Part shown: one piece after another, positions 1-63,153 of the stretch
Layout: each line of letters starts with the position of its first letter
Numbering within the stretch: position 1 is the stretch's first letter
Source of the DNA: Archilochus colubris
Taxonomy: Eukaryota > Chordata > Aves > Apodiformes > Trochilidae
Assembly: GCA_023079485.1 (NCBI GenBank)
Contig: CM041083.1
Coordinates: 62,935,810 to 62,999,809 of the forward strand
DNA length: 64,000 bases
Direction of reading: 5' to 3'
Made by a program: the position numbers and the translations under genes
The notes under the pieces: model-generated
The model's input: the letters and a program-made list of their open reading frames with translations, nothing else
What the model was told of the DNA's origin: nothing
Databases searched by the model: none

Positions 1-2194
1 CACATGCACACTCAGAAACAGGGCAGAGCACTGTGTTGCACATATATGCCATCTAATTCATAACCTGCTATCCATTCCTTTCTAACAAATGCTGCTTGCA
101 AAAATTTAAAAAATGGTGATATGAAAGGTCATGAAAATCAAACATGCTGGAAAGGACTCTCCCATAAGTGTTTTAATTCTTCTGAAAACCATTTCTAATT
201 GGTTTTCTTCTGGACTACGTCAGCTTCTTCTCTCCTTCACGTTTAGTTGACACTCCAGACACATTTTGATTACCAGTCAAGCCTGTCTGTCCCTCAGGGC
301 AAAGACTCTGGTTTCCCTCTGGCAAGTTACTCGTGGTCCTCCTTTCACACAACAGTAACTGTGACAAAACAAGTAGCCAAGACTGGTGATCTGCCAGCCT
401 TTAGTTAAAACTATATAAAAGGCCAAGGTGTGAGGCAAACAAAACCAAGCAACCCAGCTGCCCTGCCAGTTGTATACGGGTGTGACGGAGTCATCATACT
501 TAAAAGCTGTGTAGATGAGGCCCTTCAGGACATGTTCTAGTGAGTTTTACAGATATTGATATATATGTTTTATCCATGGGAAATGCTGAAAGCCAGACAC
601 AGTGATCTTAGAGATCTTTCCAACTGTGACAGTTCTGTGAAACCTCAATAATGGTTTGCAGCTGCCTCTGTACATTGCTACCTTCAAGCAACCTTCTATC
701 AAGCTGTGAAGAGCAGAAGGACACACACTTACCTGGGTGCTCACCAGCAGTAGGCAGGGCTGCTGATGGATGATTCTGCTACTTCTTCATGTATTGTCAC
801 ACATTGCTGTGCAGCCACTTCCTCTAAGCCACATTCTTAGAAGAGCGCAAGAATGCTTCTAGGCTAAACTAAGGCATCTATCTCCTGCCTCCCATCCTGA
901 CAGGCTATCAGGAAAGGTGGCAGGGAAATGATGGGATGCGATGCTATCAGTCCACCAATAACATCTAGATTTTTATCTTTACAGCACTGCACTCTGATAA
1001 TGCCATTGCAGGGACACATACAAGACCTGGCTAACTACAATTCCAGCTGAATAAAGGGAAAAGTTAAGCCATTAGCTGACAGAAATAAACAGAAGGTGCT
1101 ACTCAGCACACATCTCACTAAAATCTAAGCTGTTTCTCAAATTCATAATTTGGATTGGTGCAGTGCTGTTATTATACAAGTGCAAACTCCTTATTTCTCT
1201 GGGGAGGTAAACACCGTGCCCAGAGCCCAGCAGGTGATTTGAGTTGCTTCAAGACTGAGGACACAGACTGCATCCACCTGGAAATGGAGGCAGCAGTTGG
1301 ATCTGGGACATCACCCATGCATTAAAAGCAGGTCCTGGGCTGACCAGTGACAGCTGTTTCAGGACCTGTGTGCTCAGAGATGGCTGCTTTCCAGGGATAC
1401 TAATGTCTGCAGCAGTTACCTCAGGCACTTGGATTTAAATTATTATTTTTTTTAGGGGGTTGGGGACAATATCCAGACCACCAAAAATTTGCTTCTGAAA
1501 AGACTTCAATTTAGATACAATGGCCTATCTAAGATTAAAACCTTTCACTGCAGCAGGGCTTTTGTTTCAAAGGCACTCAGAGCATGTCTCCTCACAAATA
1601 TTTGTTTTTCAATAAATCCTTGCTACTTCCATTGATTGCCTTTACCTTGCAGCTTAACATGGTTTGTACCCAGCCATCTCATTACATAAGGCTTAATGCT
1701 CTCAACCTCTTGCTGTGCAGTTTCCAGCTGTCCCAAGCATTTATCATCCTCCCAAAGCCAGCATGGCTAGAATTTCGATAAGGGATGGATTTATTGCATC
1801 TCCCTGCTGGCCACGTGCTCCAAGCAGAGGTCCTGTTTGGTTCAGGCAGGCAGACCAAATACACTCTTAGGGACCACAGCTGGAAAGGATCTCAAGGAGC
1901 TCCTTGCTTTTCATTTTCATCTAACTCAAGGAAGCCTCAAGCCTTGCTTTTAGCAGACCACAGTTGTCAATTTCTTGCAGGGGCATTAACAGTGGTTTGA
2001 AGGAGAATGATTTTAGGAAACTTTTCCAGCCTTTTCAGATCTTTCATCTCCAACATACAAAATGACTGCTAACATGCAGCAGTTCTTTCCATCAGTCAGT
2101 ATTTTTAAAGCTTTGCAAACCAACACCCAGAACGACAGCAAGGCATGTCTGATGAGCAACTGATGAATACCTGAAAAGTTTTTGTTTTACTGGG
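1..2194. other. Intergenic DNA downstream of KDM5A, no gene seen
   Basis: All open frames here are short and resemble no family I know. A TATATAAAAGG string at about 412-422 looks like a TATA box, but nothing codable follows it. Confidence 0.5.
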
Positions 2195-2494
2195 AGGGAC
2201 TTCATGCTTTAGCTGGGAAGGGACTTTGTAAAAAGGCCCATAGTAACAGAATGAAGGGCAACAATTTTAAGCTGAAAAATGGTAGATTTAGGTTAGACAT
2301 TAGAAAGAAATTCTTCGCTGTTCAGGTGGTGAGACACCTGCAAGTTGTGGCTGTCCCCTCCCTGGAAGTGTTCCAAAACAGGCTGGATGGAAAATGGAGC
2401 AATCTGATTTAATGTGAGGTGTCCCTGCCCATGCAGAAGGGTTGGAACTGGACAATCTTTAAGGTTCTTCCAACAAAAACCATTCTATGATTCT
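2195..2494 (+). mobile_element. CR1 LINE fragment, 3' end
   Basis: The sequence follows the conserved CR1 tail: the TTTAGGTTAGACATTAGAAA block, then CCCTCCCTGGAAGTGTTCC, then GGTTGGAACTGG, ending in the CR1 octamer ATTCTATG with a partial repeat. It is about 300 bases, 5'-truncated and diverged, so it is a dead avian non-LTR retrotransposon copy. Confidence 0.88.
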
Positions 2495-3000
2495 GATACT
2501 CTGCTACAAGTCTGTGTGCCAGTTACTCTAGAAGCAGTTTGTCACTAGAACAACACAATAAAGGTGACAGCTATCACTGGGCAGCTGCCTAATAAACAGC
2601 CTACTGTCAAATTAAGAAGGCTGTAGACTGTTTCATTTCTCCTAGATCTCTGTTCATGCTCATTTGCATAATGCCTTTCTTCCAGTCTGAAAAACTGTGT
2701 GCAGAACCATGCATCAGTAACATTGATGACTTTTATCTGTGTGTATGAGACTGAAATAACTGCTTAAGAACCCAGATGGAGCTTAGGCATGAGCAGTGCT
2801 TGAAGAGGCTTTGTTCTGCCATTTAGAGTTTTCCATGCATCTTGCAAACAGCAATTGAAATAGACTGGGTTGTTGTCTGGTTTGGTTTGTTGGTTTTTTT
2901 TTGGTAAATCTCATATGCCACACTGATGAACAAAGCCTACAAAAACATCTGTCTGCAGGATCATTTTCTTGATTGTGATGAACCCTTCTGCATGTCATGC
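2495..3000. other. Intergenic spacer between CR1 fragments
   Basis: There is no gene, RNA or repeat I can identify. It contains a short T-rich run near 2890-2905. Confidence 0.4.
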
Positions 3001-3830
3001 CCATTCAGGGAAGAGGAGGAAAGGAGGATACAGGCAACTACAGGACAGCCAGCCTCACTCCAGTCCCTGGGAAGATTACAAAACACATCCTCCTCACAGC
3101 CACATCCAAGTCCATGAGGGATAAAGCCACCATAATAGTCAACACTGCAGTGTTAGCCCCACTTGGTTGTCTTCTGTGATAAGCCCCACGGATAAGGAGA
3201 GAGCAGTGGTTGTTGGCCCTTGCAACAAAAACATACTTTAAGAGTGGATGGACAACAATCTGAAATCTAGCAGGTAACCTGCTGCAAGTGGAGTACCTGA
3301 GGGGTTGGTACAGGAGACAGGGCTTTGTGTCTTACACACCTGGGTGGTGGGATGGAGAGCACCCAAGTTTACAGATGGCAAACTAAATGCTGATGGAGGA
3401 CAGGAGCAGGACAACCCAAACCAGGGGAGGAAACAGCTCCCATTCAGTTGAATTATGACCAGCTGGAGAGTTGTGCTGACATGAAACTGTCACGTTCAAA
3501 GCTGCACCTGAGAAACAATAAACCACTTGGGGTAATGGTGGACACACTGACCAGAAGTTAGCAGTATGGCCCCTTGTAGCTAAAGTAGCCAAGCCCATGC
3601 CAGGCTACATAGTAAGAGCATGGCCAGCAGGTTCAGAGTGATTTTGTCCCTGTATGAGACACTTACATACTGCATCTGGAGTACCGGGTCAAGTTTTGGG
3701 CTCCCCAGTGCAAAACCAGGTACTGACAAACCTGAAGCAAGTCCAGCAGAAGACCACCAAGATTGTTACAAGGCTGCAGCATGGCTCAAAGGAGGGTGAG
3801 CTGTGTTTAACTTGGAAATGAAGGCTGTAG
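3001..3830 (+). mobile_element. Old CR1 LINE fragment (3' part of the reverse transcriptase ORF and beyond)
   Basis: It has the CR1 phrase CTCCAGTCCCTGGGAAGATT near 3058, the CACATCCAAGTCCATGAGGG block near 3100, and AGCATGGCCAGCAGGTTCAG with CATCTGGAGTACCGGGTC near 3615-3690. These are diverged forms of the CR1 second reading frame. Frameshifts and stops are frequent, so no protein is made. It has the same orientation as the copy at 2195-2494 but may be a separate insertion. Confidence 0.75.
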
Positions 3831-4835
3831 GACCCGCTGTCTTCAACCACCCAATAAATGGCCACAGAAAATACAGAGCTGAATTCCTGAAGAGGCAACA
3901 AGCAAGCTTCAGTAAGTGAACCTCTGACTGTAGATCTGACCAAAGTTTGTAATGAAGACACCACAAAACTGGGACAGGAAGCCAAAGAGGCAGTCAAATG
4001 TGCATGCCTGGAAACACTCAAAACCCAATTAGGCATAGCTGTGATAAAACTGACCTACTTTCAAATTCTGCCCTACTTTGGTCAGGAGGTTAACCCAGAT
4101 GACCTCCAGAAGACCCCCAACCTAAATTACCCTATCATTCTGAAAACAGAAATTATCAATGCCAACTTCACACAGCCCTCTGTGTATCTTATGCAGTGTG
4201 ACTGTATTCCAGTCCCTAAAGATAATTTTCATAGTATCATTAATTTTACCTTAAGGACTCATTATCAAATTGTCCAGGCTGCACCAGCATTCAGGGACAG
4301 ATATCTGTTAAAAGCATAAACCCTAAAAGTAATGGCACTGAAGTTCAGGAGTGGGATCTTTCTCAAAGTAAAGCTGCCCAATTCCAGGCCCTGGCTCCTA
4401 AAAAACCCCAAAATAATTATGAAACTGCATGATTTGGCTAAGATACACAACTCAAGTCTGGGCCATTTTTAGTTCCTCACAACACCTCAGGTTATTTCTT
4501 TGACCTTTTGTGTTAGACACATGAAAAGAAATTACATGAACAGTGGCTGGTACCCTTTGTAAAATACAGCATTAAGACGTGTACCTTTCTCGATTCACAT
4601 GAACTACAAGACTTAGTGTATTCTGAGACTCTGTACCCAGAGTATGAAAACTTTTTCCTTGACCTGTAGCAGATTTAAGAAAATTATATCCTTGGCTTAA
4701 CTTTGACTTACTTATTTGCATATGTTTTTATAAAAATTCAAAACCTGAAGAACTGGGGACAATACCACAACTGCAGCTTTAGGTTTTTCAACCACTAACT
4801 ACATAGTTACTTACACATTTTTCCAAAAGTTAACA
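3831..4835. other. Intergenic DNA, no gene seen
   Basis: The sequence is AT-rich with short random frames only. The part to about 4020 may be a highly decayed continuation of the adjacent CR1 copy; I cannot show it. Confidence 0.35.
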
Positions 4836-4841
4836 TTTATT
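4836..4841 (-). terminator. Candidate poly(A) signal for KDM5A
   Basis: The minus strand reads AATAAA here, followed within about 40 bases by a TGTGTAAGT stretch that could serve as the downstream element. It is about 2.9 kb past the stop codon. Other AATAAA-like hexamers may exist, and no transcript evidence is available. Confidence 0.3.
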
Positions 4842-7727
4842 CATAAGTTCATACTGTCAGCAATCCTTTGAGAGCAAATATGCTCTTTAAAAATAAGCTT
4901 AAACAATAAGATGTAAAGCTAATAATGGTCTTCGGTTTATGAATACCTTACCCAAAAGCAGATGAGACATCCATAACTACAACAAGTGTGGCAACCTCTT
5001 TTTGACAGTGTAATAAAGAGCCTCTCCACGTGGTAACATGAAAAACTGCTACTAAAAATGTGACCTTTTGCACATATTTACACATTTCTTTCAGTTGTTA
5101 ACTCTTTTCTATGCCTGCTACCAGCAGAATGAGGGATCACTGCATCATACAGCTGTTTGTTTCCACCTCGTGGTAGCTAGTGCTACAGTTTAAAATCTCC
5201 ACCACACTTTCTACTCAGAGAAACAGGAACATTCAATGCAGATTTACTAAAACATCTCTTTTCCAGTTGATGATAATTACATACAACAATGATTTTAATC
5301 GCAACAGAAAACGTAGGAATGGTTAAGAGGACACGCTCAGTGGCTAACAGGAAACACTAACCATAGTTTCCATGTTGTGTCATGGATTCTAGGAGTCAGG
5401 AAAGAATACAGAACACTGGGATTCTTCAAGAAATCTTGTACTAGTCTACTTTTGGAACGATTAAACATCTGTGACAGATAGTCTATCCACTCCATATAAG
5501 GAAACATTTATGTAGTACCATCGGTTAAAGCCTGAAGAAGAGTAGCATCTGTTTAAACCAGTTTGCCAAAACTAAGTGTACATTGAGAAGAAAAAAATGT
5601 AACTGGAGGCAAAAAGAGAGCTATAGCTATAGCATGGACTCCTTCATAAATAGGTAAACAAATAATACTCTTTTGCTAGGGTTTGCTAGGGTGCTCAGTC
5701 AGCCACACGCTTAACCACAGTTTGCTTTACCTTTTAACACCGTATTAGTGTTTACGGAGTAGGAATTGGAAGTCTGTGCCCCATCTGCACCCAAAAGCTC
5801 CCAAGACCCTGCCTTCTCTCTTATTTCTTTTTCTTTTGCACATCATCTTCTTCCCAGGTAGCAGGCAGCGATTAAAAGAAAAAACCAAAAAAAACCCAAA
5901 CAAAAACCACTAAAGTCTGTCTACCTGAGCTGATTTTTTTTTTTTTTGGATGGATAATTCTGCCAGATAAATAAACTTCCAAATATTAGAGAACAAGAGA
6001 AGGGACACAGAACAGTCAAGACAGAACACTTTTGTTTTTGTCAATATTTCTTTAAATCCCAATCCAGCTCCTAGTAAGACTGGACACTACTTACAACACT
6101 CCTAGAACTGCAGAAGAATGAAAACACAATAGGGAGCGAGTGGAGAGGGGGACAAGACAGCCCAGTAGCTGGCTTCAGACATTCACATACACAAAGCCAG
6201 CATCCACTGGAGTCCTTAAGGCCCAGATGCCCCACTAACAGGAATAAACCCCAACACAAAGGTAGCACATGAAATGTATTTACCTATTTAAACACAGGCA
6301 GCTGGTCAGGCTAGAATGGGGAAGGTAACTGCTAATTCCTTGTACTACAAGGAAGGAATGGAGTAAAAAAACCCAAGCCCACGGGCAGGTTTTTGCTTTG
6401 TGAACCTCTGTCTGTGCTGCTGGTTAACAGTGGTAAGTATAAAAAAATCAAAGAAAAATAATCTATTTATAGAACAAGTCAGTAGTCTGAGACATTTAGA
6501 AAAAAGTAAAAACAAGTCCTTCTTTAAAAATGGATTTACTAAAACAACTGTCACCCAGGATGACCCCAAACCCTCTGGTCCTCTGGCAAAGCCAGGGGCA
6601 ACTTCAAACCAGAACTGTTGCTGATTGTATACTGGTACACATCCAGCAAAGCCAGCAGGGAGGGGGATTTGCACTGTGAACAGCATTCTGCAGATTGCTT
6701 GCTGGTATCGCTTGAGGCCATGCCCGTAGCCTGGTGATACTTGAAATAGTTGTGAGTGAAACTTTTCACAGAAGCACATGTCAGTGTAACCTCTGAGGTA
6801 AGTGGGCTGTCTTCTTTCCTTCCCATCCCTGGGTACAGATCACAGAAGCTGGTGTCCTAGGTGCTGTACCTCCTTGCCAGCTCCATCCTGCGTGAGACAA
6901 CTTTAACGTGCAGGAGTGCAGAATTCTAAGCAAAGCCTAGAACAGGAGAGGGCACCCCTGAGGAAGGGGAAGCACTCTGCTTCTCCCAAGCTCTGGCCTA
7001 GCTAGACATCTTTGTCAATGTTTTCTGGCCCTCCCCTCAGGACAGGAAGATGAGCTGCTCTCCACTAAGGAAAAATTTTGCCTAGTTGAGAGGAGTTGGG
7101 TTTCTTTTTTGGTAAACAGAGCCTTTGCTGATTTCTGAGATCATGAGCTCCTCTGCCCTCTAGCTACAAAAGAGAAATTAAAATAAATTCATCCACTTGC
7201 TCCCATCCTTACAGAGTAGTGTTAGCTGGCTGGATATGGAGACAACTCTCCCAAAACGCTGCCCTGCTCACTGGGTTGGCATGGAGAGGCAAAAGACCAA
7301 CTTCCAAGTCACCTCCTTAGGGTGACACGGTAGCCCCAAGAGCTCCAGCTCATGCCCAACAGTTCCAGGCCAGCTCCATGTACATGGCCAACATGTACTT
7401 CTAACACCCTGAAGTGTCTAATCTAACAGCCTGGGGTTTGCTCAGTCTCTAAGGGCAACAGCCACACTCAAAGATGGAAATGCTCAAGCCAAACATCACT
7501 GGCTGGAGCTCCTAATCAGGTGGTGTCTGCATAGATGAGTTGGTAGTGCTGTGCCTTGATGCCCCCATTGTGTGAAGGAAGCCAGCTGTAAGGAAGGGAC
7601 CAACTCTGCTGCAGGTCTGTACATCCTTGGAAGTGAAGCTCAGTGGCTACATTAGCTTCAAACCCTCTCGCTTTCTGTAGGGTTTCAGTGGTCCGTTTCC
7701 CAACAAGTTCCAGGCATCGAGTAGCTG
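4836..7727 (-). other. KDM5A: Probable KDM5A 3' untranslated region
   Basis: Downstream of the stop codon there is no open frame of interest and no repeat I recognise. KDM5A transcripts are known for long 3' UTRs. An AATAAA on the minus strand (4836-4841) with TGTG-rich sequence beyond it is the first good poly(A) candidate in the direction of transcription. The extent is inferred and the true end could be nearer or further. Confidence 0.4.
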
Positions 7728-53328
<45,601 letters not shown>

Positions 53329-53342
53329 GGCCGCAAGAGAAG

Positions 53343-53359
53343 GAGGAGGAGGAGGAGGT
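53343..53359. repeat. (GGA)n run in the KDM5A 5' leader
   Basis: About six GGA units just upstream of the start codon, read as CCT on the coding strand. Confidence 0.65.
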
Positions 53360-53624
53360 CGCCGAGGAGGGGAGCGCACGGAGGGCTGCAGCGGGGCAGG
53401 GCGGAGCGGTGAGGCCGGGAGCGGCGGGGTGGGGGGGCTCTCAGAGGAGACCGGGGGTGCTGGGCCAGCGGCCGAGGAGCATCCTCCGGCGGTCACTGCC
53501 GGGCAGGAGGGCGGCCGAGGCGGGGAGGCGGGGCGGGGGCGGCGGACGCTGCCGAGTGTTGTGGCCCCGTCCCCCGGGGCAGCCTCCCCCCTCGCCGAGC
53601 CCCTCTCGCTGGCGTTCCACCTCG

Positions 53625-53632
53625 CCGGAAGT
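53625..53632 (+). promoter_or_regulatory. ETS/GABPA-type site CCGGAAGT
   Basis: It matches the core ETS-family consensus common in housekeeping CpG-island promoters. A second copy lies 26 bases downstream and an inverted one near 53969. Binding is inferred. Confidence 0.5.
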
Positions 53633-53656
53633 TACGCGTCTCAATACCAGCCGTCC

Positions 53657-53665
53657 ACCGGAAGT
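53657..53665 (+). promoter_or_regulatory. ETS/GABPA-type site ACCGGAAGT
   Basis: A close match to the GABPA consensus ACCGGAAGTG, paired with the site at 53625. Confidence 0.55.
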
Positions 53666-53845
53666 TGGCGGCGCTGTTGCCTTCCGATCCAAAAAGTAGT
53701 CCCTCCGACACTCTACCGGCTGGGCAGCTCCCAGCAACGAGGAGTCGCCCACCTCCTAGGCACGCAGCTGACCGGCGACGCTCTTCCGACAGATCCAAGA
53801 AGGAAGCTGCTCCGCCCGCTGTCCCTCGAAACCCCCTACGGGGCG

Positions 53846-53920
53846 GCCGGGAGAGGAGGGGGAGGAAGGGGGCGGCGAAGAAGGGGAGGGGCGGGGAGGA
53901 GGGGTCGAGGAGGGCGGGGC
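53846..53920 (+). promoter_or_regulatory. G-rich tract with quadruplex potential
   Basis: Many runs of three or more G lie close together on the plus strand, for example GGGGAGGGGCGGGG and GGGCGGGG. This fits a potential G-quadruplex, with a C-rich strand in the KDM5A sense orientation. Confidence 0.5.
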
Positions 53921-53968
53921 CGCCTCTACTTCCGCCGCGGAGGAATGTGCGACGAAACCCGAGCCATT

Positions 53969-53977
53969 CACTTCCGG
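53969..53977 (-). promoter_or_regulatory. ETS/GABPA-type site, inverted (CACTTCCGG on plus)
   Basis: The minus strand reads CCGGAAGTG, an ETS consensus. It is in the upstream part of the CpG island. Confidence 0.5.
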
Positions 53978-54018
53978 TGCTGAAGGGGCAGTTCCCCCAT
54001 TGTCTGAGCAAGGAGGGA

Positions 54019-54066
54019 AGCCCCGCCCCCTCCTTAAGCCCCGCCCCCTCCTTAGGCCCCGCCCCG
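54019..54066. promoter_or_regulatory. Tandem GC boxes (Sp1/KLF type)
   Basis: An 18-base unit containing CCCCGCCCC is repeated exactly twice (54019-54036 and 54037-54054) and followed by a partial third copy. Each unit has a perfect GC box, so three Sp1/KLF-type sites are spaced 18 bases apart. Confidence 0.6.
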
Positions 54067-54309
54067 TGGCGGCCGTTGTGCCCGAGGAGGGGGAGGGGCG
54101 GCCCCCCCCCCCTCGCTTCCCTCAGGGCCCGTGGGGGCTGCGGGGGGCGCGGAGCCTTCGCTTCTCGGGCGGTGCGATGCCGGCGCCCCAGGGGGTTGTT
54201 ACCGTCTGGTTTTTAACTTTGGCAGAAACCCACCCGATGGCCGGCACTTGGGTGGCTGTTGGGTGCCTCAGGATGCGGGCTGCGTTTGTGAGGCGGCCGT
54301 TCTGCCAAG

Positions 54310-54662
54310 TCTTGGGTTGAATCTCTCTACAACTCCCTGAAAGGAGGGTGTAGCCAGGTGGGGGTCGGGCTCTTTTACCAAACGACTTTCAACAAGACAA
54401 GAGGGCATGGACTTAAGTTGTGCCAGGGGAAGTTTAGGTTAGATATTAGAAAGAATTTCTTTACGGAGAGAGTGATCCGTCATTGGAATGGGCTGCCCAC
54501 TGAAGTGGTGGATTCTCTGTCCCTGGAGATATTTAAAAAGAGACTGGATGTGGCACTCAGTGCCATGGTCTAGCAACCGCAACGGTGGTTCAAGGGTTGG
54601 ACTCGATGATCTCTGAGGTCCCTTCCAACCCAGCCAATTCTATGATTCTATGATTCTATGAA
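54310..54662 (+). mobile_element. CR1 LINE fragment between the divergent promoters
   Basis: The order is ACTCCCTGAAAGGAGGGTGT, GTGGGGGTCGGGCTCTTTTA, TTAGATATTAGAAAGAATTT, TTGGAATGGGCTGCCCACTG and GGTTGGACTCGATGATCTC, closing with three exact ATTCTATG octamers at 54637-54660. This is a 5'-truncated CR1 copy of fairly low divergence. Confidence 0.93.
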
Positions 54663-56150
54663 TGGCTGCGGGCAGCAGTCGGGACGCATTGCTGTGGGCA
54701 GCTTCACCATCTCAGCCCGAGGGTATCTCCCCCCCTTTCGCCACTGAGATCTCAAAAGCCTGACTGTGTTAAGTGCTCCACGATCAACCCCCAGTGTCTA
54801 CCTTGTGTATAGGGGCTCTTCTTATCTCCCCATAAAAAATGTTTTCTTTCCAAAGTCAATTCACAAGACAGGACTCCCTGGGTACCTATCCGTGATGACA
54901 TAGTGCTCAAAAAAGAAGCACATTTGGTTTCTTTTAACCAAACTCCTGACTCGGTGACCGCCATACTCCACATCTCACTTTATTCTTACTGTTCATTCCA
55001 GCCTCGTTCCTAGTGCACTATTTCAGGCTCAGAAAAAGTTAATTTCCTCCTCCGGTTACCATGAGGCTTACGCAATCCCCTCCAGGCAGGCTGATGCGTT
55101 TCTGTGCATCACTTCCACGACAGAGTGAAGAGGAACACCTACATTTTACATATGGGAAACAAATGGCTTCAATGTGAATGGTTAATTTCGATCAAAATTA
55201 TACGTAAGACCCAACTGTTATAAAACCTTGAGTGAATTTTCCAGTGATCACTGTGTTTGTTCAATATTGTCTTACAGTTTGCAAGGAGTTCCTGGCATGG
55301 AGGCATTACACAGTTGACAGTAAAAGCATGTGTAGTACAGATGATTCCTTAACACTATCTATAATTTTTTTTTCCTTCTCATAGAAACATAGAAACTGTC
55401 TATTGTTTTTTTTTTTCACTGCTTGATTGTGTCTTCCTTCTGATAAACCATACCAGACTCCTTGGAGACAATGTAGGTACGTGTATGCTTATTCTATTCC
55501 CAACAGTAAAATCACCAATGCACCCAAGATAAACAGTAATTCAGCCAGGAGTACTAAGAGGGGAAAACTCCATGCTAGAAAGCCTGTAATCCATGCAACA
55601 CCCTGGCTCTGATGAAAGCTGGGTTCAGCAACACATGAATGGAGTCTCTCTCAGGACACCGGCCACGGGTAAAGCAAGCTTGACCCTCATGATCCCTCAG
55701 ATTTACACAGAGTGTGGCACATATGGATTGAAAAACTTATTTGTTTTCAAATAAGTGAGAGGCAGAACAAGAGACCTTGGTTTCCATAGGAGTAACCTAT
55801 AAGCAAAGTCCTTCCTGCATACTGTTCTCCAGCAGCTCCTGTAAGCACCAAGCATTACCAGTCCTAGAAGCAGACACTGGCTGCAAAACACACTGTTCAT
55901 TTCAGAAAGTGCACTTCCTAAACTTAACCAAAAAGTAAAATTAGTAAAAGGAAGATTGCTTCTGCCATGGCCCAAACTAAGACATTGGTTCCATTCTTTC
56001 CCAAAGACAAACAGATGTTTGGTTGGTTTATTTTTGATGATGATGCAGTGACTCCCCACTGTGGGCTGCATTTATCTTACCCACAGCCCTAATCCCTGCT
56101 ATCAGCAAAGCAGGATTACGAAGCCAATTCCCCACCTTTCTCCCCTAAAA
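54663..56150. other. Spacer between KDM5A and CCDC77 promoters, no gene seen
   Basis: Normal GC content with no CpG island and short frames only. A T run lies near 55408-55418. No repeat is recognised. Confidence 0.5.
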
Positions 56151-56220
56151 ACAACCGCACCTCCCCCCACCTCCCCAGCGATTTTCCACTGCGCTGTAGC
56201 AGCCGCCCCCACTGCGGCGC

Positions 56221-56255
56221 ACGCCACGCCACGCCACGCCACGCCACGCCACGCC
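56221..56255. repeat. (ACGCC)7 pentanucleotide repeat
   Basis: Seven perfect ACGCC units, each with a CpG, about 20 bases upstream of the ZNF143-type element. Confidence 0.95.
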
Positions 56256-56276
56256 CCCTCCGAGCGCGACTCAAGG

Positions 56277-56290
56277 ACTACAACTCCCAG
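56277..56290 (+). promoter_or_regulatory. ZNF143/THAP11-type element ACTACAACTCCCAG
   Basis: It matches the well-known ACTACAAYTCCCAG motif bound by ZNF143/STAF and THAP11-HCFC1 at many bidirectional or housekeeping promoters. It is about 470 bases upstream of the CCDC77 start codon. The 3' flank GGTTCCCC lacks the usual ATGC extension. Confidence 0.7.
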
Positions 56291-56746
56291 GTTCCCCAGC
56301 GCGGCGTCCCTTCCGCCCTTTGTCGCCTTGATTGGTTGATGCGGCCGGCGCTGCCAGGCAGGCTGCCTGTGATTGGAGGGGGCGGCGCGCGGCAGCTTCC
56401 CTCGCCGTTCAAGTGTCGGAGAGGCGGTTGCGGCGGTTGGTTTGCCGTTGGGGCCGTGGGGCAGGAGAGGCCCCTGAGGTGCGGGTGGGCGCAGGGGTTG
56501 CGGGCTCGTCTCTGAGCTGCCTCGGGAGCTCTGCCTCCTTTGGCAGGGCCGCCCCCCTTCCCCGGGTTTTTCCGCGGGGCTGTGGCCGTTCCCTGCGAGG
56601 CCTACACGGCGCCCTAGCTCGTGTTTCTGCCGGGCACCCCCCACATACTACGCCGGCCACCGGTAGTCGCAGGTGGCCCGGCTGAGTCCCGGCTCGACGC
56701 TTCTGTGCCTTGCCCGCGGTGAGCTCGGCCCCTCCGTAGGGCTGCC

Positions 56747-63153
<6,407 letters not shown>

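Noticed and set aside
412..422. TATATAAAAGG string resembling a TATA box
   Set aside because: No codable exon or other promoter sign follows; AT-rich intergenic DNA yields such strings by chance.
53329..53496. N-terminal extension of KDM5A upstream of 53328
   Set aside because: The frame is open but the earlier start is GTG, not ATG, and the extension is Pro/Ser-rich with no match to KDM5 proteins.
54358..54573. 71-codon open frame upstream of CCDC77
   Set aside because: It lies wholly inside the CR1 fragment and is not a host gene.
56102..56644. 180-codon open frame on the minus strand in the CCDC77 island
   Set aside because: It is low-complexity translation of CpG-island DNA and includes the ACGCC repeat. 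No family resemblance.
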